Shown in pieces: positions 1 through 8,948 of a stretch of 64,000 nt of DNA (its first letter is position 1; the number at the start of each line of letters is the position of its first letter). A program made the translations under genes and the position numbers. The DNA comes from E44-bin32 sp034430595 (GTDB taxonomy: Bacteria; Chloroflexota; Anaerolineae; Anaerolineales; E44-bin32). Under the pieces are notes generated by a model that saw only the letters and a list, made by a program, of their open reading frames with translations, was not told where the DNA came from and searched no databases. Location: assembly GCA_034430595.1 (NCBI GenBank), contig DAOUEL010000064.1, forward strand, positions 161,409 to 225,408. The letters run 5' to 3'.

Positions 1-153
1 CGTCAAACATCCTATTTCGGAGAAGTCTACTCCAGATCAAAAGACAGGCTTTTCTCCAAGCATCGTGAGTCTATACCTAAGACAAGTCCGAGCCAACTGC
101 AGGAAAAGGATTCGGCCCAGATTGCTTACTCGAGATACGAATGGAGGATGGTT
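1..153. other. short flank with no recognised gene
   Basis: No convincing coding frame, RNA gene, terminator or repeat was seen between the window edge and the stop codon of the first gene. Confidence 0.4.
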
Positions 154-1623
154 TCAGGAAGTCGGGGGGTTGAAGAAGTTATAGGCTGCACGTGAAAGAT
201 CTGCTACGAGCGCCGACGTCGGATCCCAGACCATCTCGACTTGATTCCAGAGGAAGACCGATATGACGTAGTCGCCTCCGGGGGAAAAGACAATTCCAGT
301 ATCGCCAATCATATCGAGCGGAGAGCTACGCCAACCATGCTTATGTGCAACCCTGGTTCCATCGGGCACCCCAGCTTTTAATAGGGCACCTAGAATGTTC
401 TCCGAGAGGAGTTGAAGCATACGGTCACATTCCTGCGGCGTGATATCTTCCGGGAATACCGCCAGGAGCGTCCCGCCGCCGCTGGCGCATTCGTAGATAT
501 CACCTAACAGCATACCGATGTCAGACGGTGTTGTCTGAGTATATGGATCAGGATCCGTGTTAATGTCGGAGCGCTGGTTGGCAGGCGTCCGGTAAACCTT
601 CAGAAGTGGCGCACCGGGGAAGTAATACCCTGAGATAAAAGTATTCTCGAGCCCAAGCTCCTGCAGCATCTCCGTCACCATCAGCGGGCCCCGAATGTCA
701 CCCAGACGCTCCATCAACCAGTCAGAGGGATCATTACCCGAGACCGCCATCATCTCTTCCAGCCAGCGCTGAGCTTCAGGATCAATCGGTTCTTGTTCGT
801 AGCGGAAAAAGGCAGTCATAATGCTGATCTTGTTGATCGATGCCGCAGAAAAAGCGATATCAGGCTGAGTTGAAATATCTTCCCCATCCAGAACTGCAAA
901 ATGTATCTTTTCTCCGGTGCGCAGATCTTTCAGGTACAGGTCAACCAGCCCTGTAAAACCGGCGACCTCGATATTCTGCTTCAGTAAAACCTCGAGCGTA
1001 GCCATAGTCGGCCGCGGAGCAGTTTCTTCGACAATTGGAAGGTTTACCTGGCGTTGGTCGGGTGATTGCAGCACTGCCACGATCAGCTGCTCTGCCCGAG
1101 ACACATCCAGGACCCGCCCCGGAGATCCCGGGTCGAAAAACGGCTGCCCAGGTCGTGGCTCGGCTGGATCAGGGGGCTGATCATAGCGAGCGGCGATCTC
1201 GCGCAGCACACTTTCTAATTGCTGTGCTGAGTACTCAAAGCGCAGTGGTACCTCAGTTGCTTTGCCCGGACGGTTCCACAGGAAATCCCAGAAGCCGGTC
1301 CAGAAGGAGGTACCCGTGCGTTCGAATTCAGCCGCGGCCAGCATGAAATCAGTATCCAGACGATAACCAATATTGGCCGGCAGCAGCAGAATGCGCTGAT
1401 CATCATAGAAAAGCTCAACCGGGCTGCTGTAAACCTGGAGCAGTCGCTCGAGCGCTTCGGGTTGGTTTAAGCCCCCAACGGGAATGCCGGCGATTTCAAG
1501 CTGACCGGGGAGACGCGATCGCTGGCGGCTGTACGAGAGCAGTTCATAGAAGAAAAGGCTGCCTGCCAGAAGTAGCAGGACAATTGATGCCCAGCGTTGA
1601 AAATTGATTCCGTTCCGCCGCAT
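154..1623 (-). CDS. membrane-anchored serine hydrolase, class A beta-lactamase-like
   Basis: 489 residues. One membrane segment at about 14-30 anchors the protein, so the rest should lie outside the cell. Residues about 40-200 (with GIPVGGLNQPEA) resemble the peptidoglycan-binding domain seen in VanW/YoaR-like proteins. The C-terminal half has the serine penicilloyl-hydrolase motifs: SxxK as SINK at 262-265, SGN at 295-297 and KHG at 428-430 in place of KTG. A cell-wall peptidase or beta-lactamase-like role is therefore inferred; true resistance activity cannot be claimed. The ATG start is supported by GGAGG four bases upstream. A TATACT -10 lies just upstream. Confidence 0.8.
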   Translation of the reverse strand: MRRNGINFQRWASIVLLLLAGSLFFYELLSYSRQRSRLPGQLEIAGIPVGGLNQPEALERLLQVYSSPVELFYDDQRILLLPANIGYRLDTDFMLAAAEFERTGTSFWTGFWDFLWNRPGKATEVPLRFEYSAQQLESVLREIAARYDQPPDPAEPRPGQPFFDPGSPGRVLDVSRAEQLIVAVLQSPDQRQVNLPIVEETAPRPTMATLEVLLKQNIEVAGFTGLVDLYLKDLRTGEKIHFAVLDGEDISTQPDIAFSAASINKISIMTAFFRYEQEPIDPEAQRWLEEMMAVSGNDPSDWLMERLGDIRGPLMVTEMLQELGLENTFISGYYFPGAPLLKVYRTPANQRSDINTDPDPYTQTTPSDIGMLLGDIYECASGGGTLLAVFPEDITPQECDRMLQLLSENILGALLKAGVPDGTRVAHKHGWRSSPLDMIGDTGIVFSPGGDYVISVFLWNQVEMVWDPTSALVADLSRAAYNFFNPPTS

Positions 1624-1641
1624 TCGGCCTCCGAAGACGGC

Positions 1642-1647
1642 AGTATA
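1642..1647 (-). promoter_or_regulatory. -10 box (TATACT) of the serine hydrolase gene
   Basis: TATACT on the minus strand, 18 bases before the ATG. No good -35 is visible. The spacer upstream holds a small inverted repeat, ATCGG-N6-CCGAT, which could be an operator. Confidence 0.4.
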
Positions 1648-1717
1648 ACATATCGGGTCAGTCCGATTTCAGTCTTTTAAATAAATATTCATCAAGCGAA
1701 ATATGTCGAAATAATGG

Positions 1718-2359
1718 CTATACGAATTGCCCGAGTGGTATGGTGAGCCCATTCGCCATCGCATGTGCACCCCAGGCGGGCCAGATCGATCCTCTTCGTT
1801 CGACAAGCCAACCGGCCAACAACCCAAACCCGAGTATGCTGACAATACCAGGTAAGCCTTGAGCCAGATGCGACGGCTGTAATGTAAACAAGGTTGCCTG
1901 GATCAGAATGGCCTTCCACGCGCCCAGGTGCGCCCTCAGCCCACGCCCCAGGTATCCTCGAAAGAAGGTTTCTTCCAGGAACGGGATCCAGGCCAGGGCA
2001 GAGACCCATGTCCACAGGGAAGAGTTTCCAGGGGATAAACCAAGAAAGGCGGAGTTAAACAGCAGGCTCGCCCCCCGCCAGATACCCCCAGCCACAGCTC
2101 CCCAACCCAGATCGAGCAGCAAGTTCCGGCACTCAAATCCAAGAACCTGAGGTCTCTGGCCGGTTACTGCCAGCGCTAGCTAGGGAACGAGCAGCAGGGT
2201 TGCACGCTGGATCGTGCTACCATTGGGGATCTCGCTCCAACGTCCCGTCACGGCAAGAAGATCGATTAGAACGATCGCAATGAACCCTGGGGCGATTGCC
2301 TTGAAGGGCACGATAAGCACGTTGATTTGTGCGTGCTCGGCTTCGTTCACAGGCAGCAT
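1718..2359 (-). pseudogene. CPBP (CAAX-like) intramembrane protease, interrupted by in-frame TAG
   Basis: Read through, this frame gives about 213 residues, starting with ATG at 2359, only 17 bases after the valS stop. The reading frame is open on both sides of one amber codon at 2180-2182 (codon 60). The downstream part carries all CPBP motifs: EETFFRG, a Phe-containing helix ending in QPSH, and HAMAN. These metal-dependent membrane proteases process prenylated or signal-bearing proteins. The part after the stop could be made alone from TTG at 2122 (134 residues), but that would lose the first membrane helices. It may be a recent nonsense mutation (for example TGG to TAG), a sequencing error, or an amber-suppressed gene. 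Confidence 0.7.
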
Positions 2360-2376
2360 AAATCCATATTGCGAAC

Positions 2377-5067
2377 CTAATCTGGTGGCAGTCCATCCAA
2401 CTGTGCCTGAAGCTTGGAAGCCGTCGCCTCGTACTCAATCAATCGATCTCGCTCCTTCTGGATGACCTCTTCCGGCGCCCTCTTCGCGAAAGGCCCTGCG
2501 AGCAGATCCTGCAGCCTCTGGATTTGACTGTGAGCCTCCTCCAGCTGAGCCCGTAACCGCTGCGCCTCTTCCTGAACGTCAAGCAAACCCTGAAGAGGAA
2601 GGTAAATTTCAATTCCATGTGCCACTGCAGGAATGGAATCAGCGGGGGTTTCATCGATGCTGCTTTGGATAAATAAGTTTTCAGGATCGATCCCTGCCAG
2701 AACGCATAATGATGCTTCCAATTCCTTAAAGGTTGGAACTTCCTCCCCGGCCGAAATCCAAGCTGCAATCTTCCGTCTGGCATCCACGCCTTTTTCAACG
2801 CGCATGTTGCGAATCGTTGATACGACTTCCCTGAATTTCTCGAAGCTGTCCAACGCAGATCGATCCACCAGAATTTCATCATCCAACTCAGGCCAGCGGG
2901 CAATCATCAAGGCAGCTTCCCAACCCCCCTCGGGTTCAAATCCAGCCGGATGACTGCTGCATGCACCGCGTAGATGGCCCCACAGCTCCTCTGTAACAAA
3001 GGGGATGAACGGATGCAGCATCCTCAGGCAGGCATCGAAAACATCAACCAGGATTGAGGCGGTCAACCACGATCGGTCGGTGCCCTCGTTCATCTGCAGC
3101 TTGGCGATCTCGAGGTACCAGTCGGCAAACTCGGTCCAGAAGAATTCGTAAAGTTGGCGGCCGGCTTCTCCGTATTGGTAATTGGCAAACAACCGATCCA
3201 CATCCTGAATGACCTGAGAAAGTCGGAGGCGGATCCATCGATCTGCCAGTGTCGGGTCCGGTTGCCCCTCCGCTGCGGCTGGTATGCTTTCAAGTGAACC
3301 GAGAATCAGGCGGCCGGCGTTCCACAGTTTGTTGCCAAAATTGCGATTAGCCTCCAGCCGATCAAGATCGAGCTTCGAGTCCTGCCCTGGAGTCGATCCG
3401 GTCAGCATCGTAAAACGCAGTGCGTCGGCTCCGAAGTTTTCAATAAAGGAGATTGGATCAACGACGTTACCATGACTCTTGCTCATCTTCATCCCCGAAT
3501 CGACTCTCACAAGCCCATGCAGGTAGACGAATCTGAACGGGACCTGTCCCGTGAACTCGAGCCCGAGCATAATCATGCGCGCCACCCAGAAGAAGAGGAT
3601 GTCATAGCCAGTCTCCATCATCGTCGTCGGGTAGAAGTACTCCAGGTCTTCGGTCTCCTCTGGCCAACCGAGGGTCGAGAAAGGCCAGAGGCCCGACGAG
3701 AACCACGTATCGAGGACATCGGGATCCTGTTCGATGAGCTGAGATCCACAATGCCCGCAGCGATCGGGATCCTCCCTGACCACGGTAATCTCGCCGCACT
3801 TCTGGCAGTGCCAGGCTGGAATTCGGTGTCCCCACCAGAGCTGGCGTGAGATGCACCAATCACGAATGTTCTCGAGCCAGTTGTAGTAAACCTTCTCGAA
3901 GCGCTCAGGAATGATCTTAATCTGACCATCCTGGACCGCCCGGAGAGCGGGCTCGGCCAGTGATTGCATGCGAACAAACCACTGGGTCGAGATCATCGGC
4001 TCGATGATCTCGCCGCCGCGCTGGCTGCGAGGAACCTGCATGGTGTATGGCTCCTTACGCAGTGTCAGGCCTCTGTCGGCCATATCCCGCCAGATACGCT
4101 CCCGGCATTCAAATCGATCCAGGCCGGCATACGGACCAGCCTCTTCATTCATCGTAGCGTCCGGGTTGAGAATATTGATCACGGGCAGCTCGTGGTTCTG
4201 GCCGATTTCATAGTCAGCCAGATCATGGCCGGGTGTAATCTTCAATGCTCCCGTCCCGAACTCCCGATCCACATACTCGTCTGCAATCACTGGAATAGGC
4301 CGATCGAGGATCGGCACCAAACAGGTTTTGCCGATAAAACGACGGTAGCGCTCATCGTCCGGATGTACCGCAACGGCGGTATCCCCAAGGATTGTCTCCG
4401 GCCGGGTCGTGGCCACGGGGATGTAGTCCTCTGAGCCCTCGATTGGGTATTTGAAGAAGTAGAGCACCCCCTGCTCCTGTGAGTACTCGACCTCCAGATC
4501 GCTGACAGCAGTTCTCAATCCAGGTGACCAGTTGATCAGGTAGGACCCACGGTAGATAAGCCCTTTTTCATACAACCTCACAAAAGCTTCGCGGACGGCC
4601 TGGGACAAGCCTGCATCCAATGTGAAGCGCTCTCTTGTCCAATCGCACGACGCTCCCAAGCGGCGCAGCTGGTCGGTGATCGTACCTCCGTACTTTTCTT
4701 TCCAGGCCCAGGTCTGTTCCACAAAAGCCTCACGCCCGAGCTCCTCACGCGTCACCTCTTCCGTCCGCAGCAGGTACTTCTCCACCTGCAGCTGGGTCGC
4801 GATGCCGGCATGGTCGGTGCCTGGCAACCAGAGGGTTGGCCGCCCATTCATGCGACTATGCCGGATCATCATGTCCTCTGTTGAGACGAACATCGCATGC
4901 CCGAGATGGAGCTCACCGGTTACATTCGGTGGCGGCATCGAGATGACGTAGGGTTTCTTTTCAGGATCGACTTCGGGTGTGAAGAAACCGCTCGATTCCC
5001 ACCAGTGGTACAAACGGGGCTCGACTTCTCGAAAATCGTAGGTTTTGGGCAGCTTGTATGCAGTCAT
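2377..5067 (-). CDS. valS: valyl-tRNA synthetase
   Basis: Class I aminoacyl-tRNA synthetase that charges tRNA-Val, cytoplasmic. The chosen ATG at 5067 gives 896 residues and has GGAGG 11 bases upstream; longer frames up to 5181 run into the leader terminator and are not credible. Visible are the HIGH motif as HLGH at 54-57 after PPPNVTGE, the KMSKS motif inside GMKMSKSHGN, the connective editing domain with the ATTRPET stretch, a zinc-ribbon-like CxxC pair, the anticodon-binding domain, and the C-terminal coiled-coil valyl arm (last ~65 residues). Expression should respond to uncharged tRNA-Val through the T-box leader upstream. The broken CPBP gene follows closely. Confidence 0.97.
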   Translation of the reverse strand: MTAYKLPKTYDFREVEPRLYHWWESSGFFTPEVDPEKKPYVISMPPPNVTGELHLGHAMFVSTEDMMIRHSRMNGRPTLWLPGTDHAGIATQLQVEKYLLRTEEVTREELGREAFVEQTWAWKEKYGGTITDQLRRLGASCDWTRERFTLDAGLSQAVREAFVRLYEKGLIYRGSYLINWSPGLRTAVSDLEVEYSQEQGVLYFFKYPIEGSEDYIPVATTRPETILGDTAVAVHPDDERYRRFIGKTCLVPILDRPIPVIADEYVDREFGTGALKITPGHDLADYEIGQNHELPVINILNPDATMNEEAGPYAGLDRFECRERIWRDMADRGLTLRKEPYTMQVPRSQRGGEIIEPMISTQWFVRMQSLAEPALRAVQDGQIKIIPERFEKVYYNWLENIRDWCISRQLWWGHRIPAWHCQKCGEITVVREDPDRCGHCGSQLIEQDPDVLDTWFSSGLWPFSTLGWPEETEDLEYFYPTTMMETGYDILFFWVARMIMLGLEFTGQVPFRFVYLHGLVRVDSGMKMSKSHGNVVDPISFIENFGADALRFTMLTGSTPGQDSKLDLDRLEANRNFGNKLWNAGRLILGSLESIPAAAEGQPDPTLADRWIRLRLSQVIQDVDRLFANYQYGEAGRQLYEFFWTEFADWYLEIAKLQMNEGTDRSWLTASILVDVFDACLRMLHPFIPFVTEELWGHLRGACSSHPAGFEPEGGWEAALMIARWPELDDEILVDRSALDSFEKFREVVSTIRNMRVEKGVDARRKIAAWISAGEEVPTFKELEASLCVLAGIDPENLFIQSSIDETPADSIPAVAHGIEIYLPLQGLLDVQEEAQRLRAQLEEAHSQIQRLQDLLAGPFAKRAPEEVIQKERDRLIEYEATASKLQAQLDGLPPD

Positions 5068-5131
5068 CGTTTTCGGTACCTCCAGCATTCTGGTACTCGT
5101 CGGTTGAACATCCTCGCGAGCCTTGATTAAA

Positions 5132-5414
5132 CAAAAAACCTTCGCCCATGAGGACGAAGGACGTAACCTCCGCGGTACCACCTCAATTCACCACGCATGT
5201 GGCGCTCTCTGCCACCGACCATCATCGGGGCTTCGCTGTAACGGGCTCACCCGCGTCGCTCTACTCCACCCATGATCGGGGTTTCTTCGACGAGGCGCAC
5301 CGGACGACATTCGGCTGCTGCAGCTGCGGGGGCTCTCAACCTGCGGCCACGCCTTCTCTGTCAGTGCGTGGCAGCTTACTCCTCCCGGTGATAAACGCCT
5401 GCTGTTATTTAATT
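5132..5414 (-). promoter_or_regulatory. T-box leader of valS
   Basis: The T-box core AGGTGGTACCGCG is at 5171-5183 (minus strand), the conserved sequence that pairs with the free NCCA end of uncharged tRNA. Just downstream is an intrinsic terminator. Upstream lies a long structured Stem I region with GGAGGAGTAAG and AGAGAAGG elements. GTC at about 5311-5313, in AATGTCG, is a possible valine specifier, but the loop was not folded. Known T-boxes act by antitermination; the arrangement here fits that. Confidence 0.92.
5133..5160 (-). terminator. T-box attenuator terminator of valS
   Basis: Minus-strand hairpin CCTTCGTCC-TCAT-GGGCGAAGG (nine pairs with one G-U) followed by six T. It lies between the T-box sequence and the valS start, so it is the regulated terminator. 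Confidence 0.9.
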
Positions 5415-5420
5415 GAGTTG

Positions 5421-5450
5421 ATTATAGCAAGGTTCGCAGGTCTGGGTCAA
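5421..5450 (-). promoter_or_regulatory. valS promoter
   Basis: TTGACC (5445-5450), an 18-base spacer and a perfect TATAAT (5421-5426) on the minus strand, just after the upstream kinase gene. This places the transcript start at about 5414 and defines the T-box leader. Confidence 0.8.
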
Positions 5451-5472
5451 TCCTACGGTGGAGCGATCACCC

Positions 5473-8400
5473 CTACGCATCATGTGTTTCTTCTTCTGCA
5501 TCTTCCCCTTCAGCAAGGTCGGCCCTGTCAGCCTGGCGGATTGGGAATTCCATCCGGAAAGTGCTCCCCTCGCCCAGCTTACTTTCCACGCTAACCTTCC
5601 CTCCATGCTGTTGCACGATCGATTTAACAATCGCCAACCCCAACCCGGAGCCCTTGATCGTGAGCGTTTCCCGTCGCCTGGCACGGTAGAATTTTTCAAA
5701 CAAACGTGCTTGATCGGTAGGGGCAATTCCAAGCCCGGTATCTGCGACCTCGAGATACTGCACTCCGTCCTGCTGGCGTGCTCGCAGCACGACTTTGCCG
5801 TGGGCATTCGTATACTTGAGGGCATTGTCAACCAGATTGGCAATGCTCTGCCGGATCATGGTTGAATCAACCTCGACCGGCTGCATGTCCTGCGCGACCT
5901 CGACCGTAAGATCAATTTGCTTGTTCACCGCCTGCGGCCGGTATGCCGTAAGGACTGCGTCGATGAGCGAATTTATGGGCACGATCTCCAGGTCCAGGCC
6001 GACGCCAGCTTCGATCCTCCCCAGGTCAAGCAAGTTCTCGATCAGGTTCCCCATTTGATCGGCGCTGGTAAGGATCTTGCTAACAAACTCTTTCTGCTGT
6101 TCATTCATCGCACCGACCATGGAAAGCATCGTCGCATAACCGCGCATTAACGTAAGCGGGGCTCGTAAGTCATGGCTGACAGTGGATACAAACTCTGACT
6201 TTAGCGTATCGAGCTTCTTATAATGCGTAATGTCCCAGAGCACGCACACCCTTCCGGCAGCTCCGGCCTGATCGGGATCGATCTCCGAGATCGACGCAAA
6301 AAGCACAGGTCCTTTAGGCAGGTGGATCTCCGCGCTGCGGGCGTCTGGACCCGGTTCAAAGAGCAGCTTCCGCAGATCAGCCGGTGAGAGCACCTCATCC
6401 GCAGGTTGACCCAACGCCTCGTCACTGCTGACATTCAATACAACCTCCGCCGCCGGATTAGCGAGTGAAATCCGGTTCTCGCGGTCGATCAGGATCACCG
6501 CATCCGGTGTCGTCTCCAGGACAGCGGTCAGGCGGGTACGTTCCTGTTCGGCACGGTGGTAGAGGCGTGCGTTCGACACCGCTACACCCAACTGCGCAGC
6601 GAGGATTGAGAGCAGCCGCAGTTCGTCGCTTGAAAAAATATGGGGATAGCGATAGCCGAGCCAGAGAGCGCCAACAAAGGTGTCTTCATGGCGTAGAGGA
6701 ACTGCAGTCATGGATTCCAGCGGTCGGCTGAGCGAATCGATTTCAAGGACTGCTCGAGCCCTGGCCGGATTTTCAAGCGTGAAGCGGCCTTTGGTACTGC
6801 TCAGCCCCAGCACTTGTCGGTCGAGAGCACCCCAATTTCCTGGATCTTCACCGGCACTGTAAACCTCAACCTGCCCATTGTCGCGTTCACGTGTCGCAAG
6901 GGCCAAACGGACCAGGTCGGCGTGCGTGATCTCACGCAAGCCATGCAAGATCGGAGGCATGGAGATCGCCAGATCAAAACTCCGGCTAACCTGTTGACTT
7001 GCGGTAAGAAGCAGTCCCATCTCTTCCAGGCGGGCTTTCAGACGGCGGCGCATTCTTTCAAAAGATCCTGCCAGGCGGCCAATTTCGTCCTCCCCCTCGC
7101 CCTGCACGGGCTGGGCGAGGTTTCCACGGGCAATCGATTGCGCAGCGGCTGCCATCTGCCGCAAGGGTCGGGTAAGGCGGCGGCTGATCAAATACACCGT
7201 TAGCAGGGCGAGACTGCCGACCGCGGCCACCACCCCCACCAGATTGGCTGCAATGCGAAGAGCAGATTTCTGAACTTCGCGCTGCGGGACAATTGACCAC
7301 ACCCGCCAGGGATAACCGCGTACATCGGCCAGGTAGATCAAGCGTCGGGTGCCGTCCGGTGCGGTATCCGACACCACCTCCTGGGCAGAGGCGCTGCCGG
7401 CCTCAAACGATTGCAGAATCCGGTGAGGGTCACGGTCAATCAAGATTGTGCCAGCCAGATCTGTTACAAAGGTCTGGCCGGGGTCCACCCTGCGGATAAT
7501 GTCAATGACCGGGAGAAGGTAGGGGTTCGTATCAAGGCTCGTGACACCCGCCACGACACCGAGCGGGGCTTGCTCTCCATCAGGCGCAGAAATTGGGAGA
7601 AGGAACGCAATCCGCACCGAGTAGGCATCACGCTCAGGCCGCAGAATAACCTCCTGCGGAATTCCCGCCAGGGCCGCATCCAGCCCGGCAGCGACTTCGA
7701 AGGGAGTACCCTCTCCAAGGACGCCTTCCGGTGGGTAGGTGGCCCGGATCGTCAGTTCGCCATCGTAAATCGCGATTGCCTCGAAGAAGCTGTACGCTCG
7801 CAGCAGCTGCTGCAACTCGGCACCGGCACTCTCCGGCTCGGAGACAAGCAAATCTCGAGCCTGATCGGCAAATTGCGCACCGATCGAACGACCGGTTTGA
7901 ATAAAATAGGGAACCACGCCCGACGCCTGCTGGGCAGTCTGGATCATCTGGCGTTCCAGCAGCTCACGGGCGGACCGTTGTGCGAGCAGCCAATCACCAA
8001 GAATCATGATTGTGCTCGAAGCAAATCCCAGTAGCAGTAAAAGCGACAGCAGCCGAGCTGCGAGTGAACGGTTGTAAGGGCCGACGATCAATGCACCTGG
8101 CTGGTACCACGGGATGCGATCCGTCCTAACAAGCCAGAATAGCAACCCACCCGCCAAACTCAATTCGACCAGAGCTCCAAGCAGCGTGGGTTTAAGTAAT
8201 GAGAAGGCAAAATCAAGGCGGTCATAGAATCCACCCCCGCTGTAGAGCATGATTTCCAGGCTGCGAAGCAGCCCGAGCAATGCGCCGCCGGCGAGGCTGG
8301 CGATCAATGGGTTGCGGCCTGCTTTTCCCGGCCACTCAATGTAGGTCTGCCTCAATAACCAGGTAACGGCAAGTGAAACGAGCGTAAAATGAAGCGGGGT

Positions 8401-8811
8401 GAGAATGCTGTGTGTTTCAAATGCGCCGCGGGTGAAGCCAGCCAGGAAGGCAATCGCGGCTGCCGGTAGTTCACCTAAAAGGCCACCTGCGAGGAGCCAT
8501 GGGAGTGCTCCAAAGACTGAAAATACCGGTCCCCGCACTTCCGTCGGAACCCCGGGCATAACCAGGGGGGATGGAACCGGGAAACGGAGCACAAAGAGCT
8601 GGGCGGCAAGGGGAGCCGATAAGAGGAGCAGGAGGAAAACAGGCTGCCGGATCCAGTAGCGAACCTTGGCAGCCAATGGCCGATACCCGCCATTGAGTAC
8701 CAGGATTAGAATGACGAATATAATTTCAAGCAAGAACAGCAGCACCCCGGATGAAGATAGGGGTAGTCCAAAGGATGGTCGGCTGCTGAATCCCCAGAAA
8801 TCAATCGTCAT
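5473..8811 (-). CDS. large multi-pass sensor histidine kinase (HAMP-GAF-PAS-HisKA-HATPase)
   Basis: About 1112 residues from the ATG at 8811, which has AGGA seven bases upstream and sits after a good promoter; the longer frame to 8865 would begin inside that promoter. The first ~280 residues form about seven membrane helices of unknown sensory role, followed by an extracytoplasmic region, another helix, a HAMP domain (after ISRRLTRPLRQM), a GAF-like domain, a PAS domain (VLETTPDAVILID) and the kinase core. The phospho-acceptor is in STVSHDLRAPL (near residue 877), N box in NLVDNALKYT, G boxes in DTGLGIAP and GSGLGLAIVK. It has no adjacent classical regulator; the divergent receiver-ParA gene is the nearest candidate partner. 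Confidence 0.9.
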   Translation of the reverse strand: MTIDFWGFSSRPSFGLPLSSSGVLLFLLEIIFVILILVLNGGYRPLAAKVRYWIRQPVFLLLLLSAPLAAQLFVLRFPVPSPLVMPGVPTEVRGPVFSVFGALPWLLAGGLLGELPAAAIAFLAGFTRGAFETHSILTPLHFTLVSLAVTWLLRQTYIEWPGKAGRNPLIASLAGGALLGLLRSLEIMLYSGGGFYDRLDFAFSLLKPTLLGALVELSLAGGLLFWLVRTDRIPWYQPGALIVGPYNRSLAARLLSLLLLLGFASSTIMILGDWLLAQRSARELLERQMIQTAQQASGVVPYFIQTGRSIGAQFADQARDLLVSEPESAGAELQQLLRAYSFFEAIAIYDGELTIRATYPPEGVLGEGTPFEVAAGLDAALAGIPQEVILRPERDAYSVRIAFLLPISAPDGEQAPLGVVAGVTSLDTNPYLLPVIDIIRRVDPGQTFVTDLAGTILIDRDPHRILQSFEAGSASAQEVVSDTAPDGTRRLIYLADVRGYPWRVWSIVPQREVQKSALRIAANLVGVVAAVGSLALLTVYLISRRLTRPLRQMAAAAQSIARGNLAQPVQGEGEDEIGRLAGSFERMRRRLKARLEEMGLLLTASQQVSRSFDLAISMPPILHGLREITHADLVRLALATRERDNGQVEVYSAGEDPGNWGALDRQVLGLSSTKGRFTLENPARARAVLEIDSLSRPLESMTAVPLRHEDTFVGALWLGYRYPHIFSSDELRLLSILAAQLGVAVSNARLYHRAEQERTRLTAVLETTPDAVILIDRENRISLANPAAEVVLNVSSDEALGQPADEVLSPADLRKLLFEPGPDARSAEIHLPKGPVLFASISEIDPDQAGAAGRVCVLWDITHYKKLDTLKSEFVSTVSHDLRAPLTLMRGYATMLSMVGAMNEQQKEFVSKILTSADQMGNLIENLLDLGRIEAGVGLDLEIVPINSLIDAVLTAYRPQAVNKQIDLTVEVAQDMQPVEVDSTMIRQSIANLVDNALKYTNAHGKVVLRARQQDGVQYLEVADTGLGIAPTDQARLFEKFYRARRRETLTIKGSGLGLAIVKSIVQQHGGKVSVESKLGEGSTFRMEFPIRQADRADLAEGEDAEEETHDA

Positions 8812-8839
8812 ACACAGTTCCTGCCGAAGCGATGGGAGC

Positions 8840-8867
8840 ATTATAGCATCGCGTGGAAAGCCCACAA
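8840..8867 (-). promoter_or_regulatory. promoter of the large sensor kinase
   Basis: TTGTGG (8862-8867), 16-base spacer, TATAAT (8840-8845) on the minus strand. It is back to back with the promoter of the divergent operon. Confidence 0.65.
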
Positions 8868-8877
8868 GCCTTCTTGC

Positions 8878-8906
8878 TTGTCCGTGCCCTTGCTTTATGT
8901 TAAACT
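8878..8906 (+). promoter_or_regulatory. promoter of the receiver-ParA/sirtuin/kinase operon
   Basis: TTGTCC (8878-8883), 17-base spacer, TAAACT (8901-8906), followed by a 36-base leader with AGGAG before the ATG at 8949. Confidence 0.55.
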
Positions 8907-8948
8907 CGCAGCAACCTATGGGATCATTTCACAGTAGGAGCTCTCAGG

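Noticed and set aside
2930..2945. GGTTCAAATCC-like T-arm sequence suggesting a tRNA
   Set aside because: It lies inside the valS coding frame and no acceptor stem or anticodon arm can be placed.
5068..5181. Longer valS start at 5181
   Set aside because: It would place the N-terminus inside the T-box sequence and terminator; the ATG at 5067 has a ribosome site and gives the normal length.
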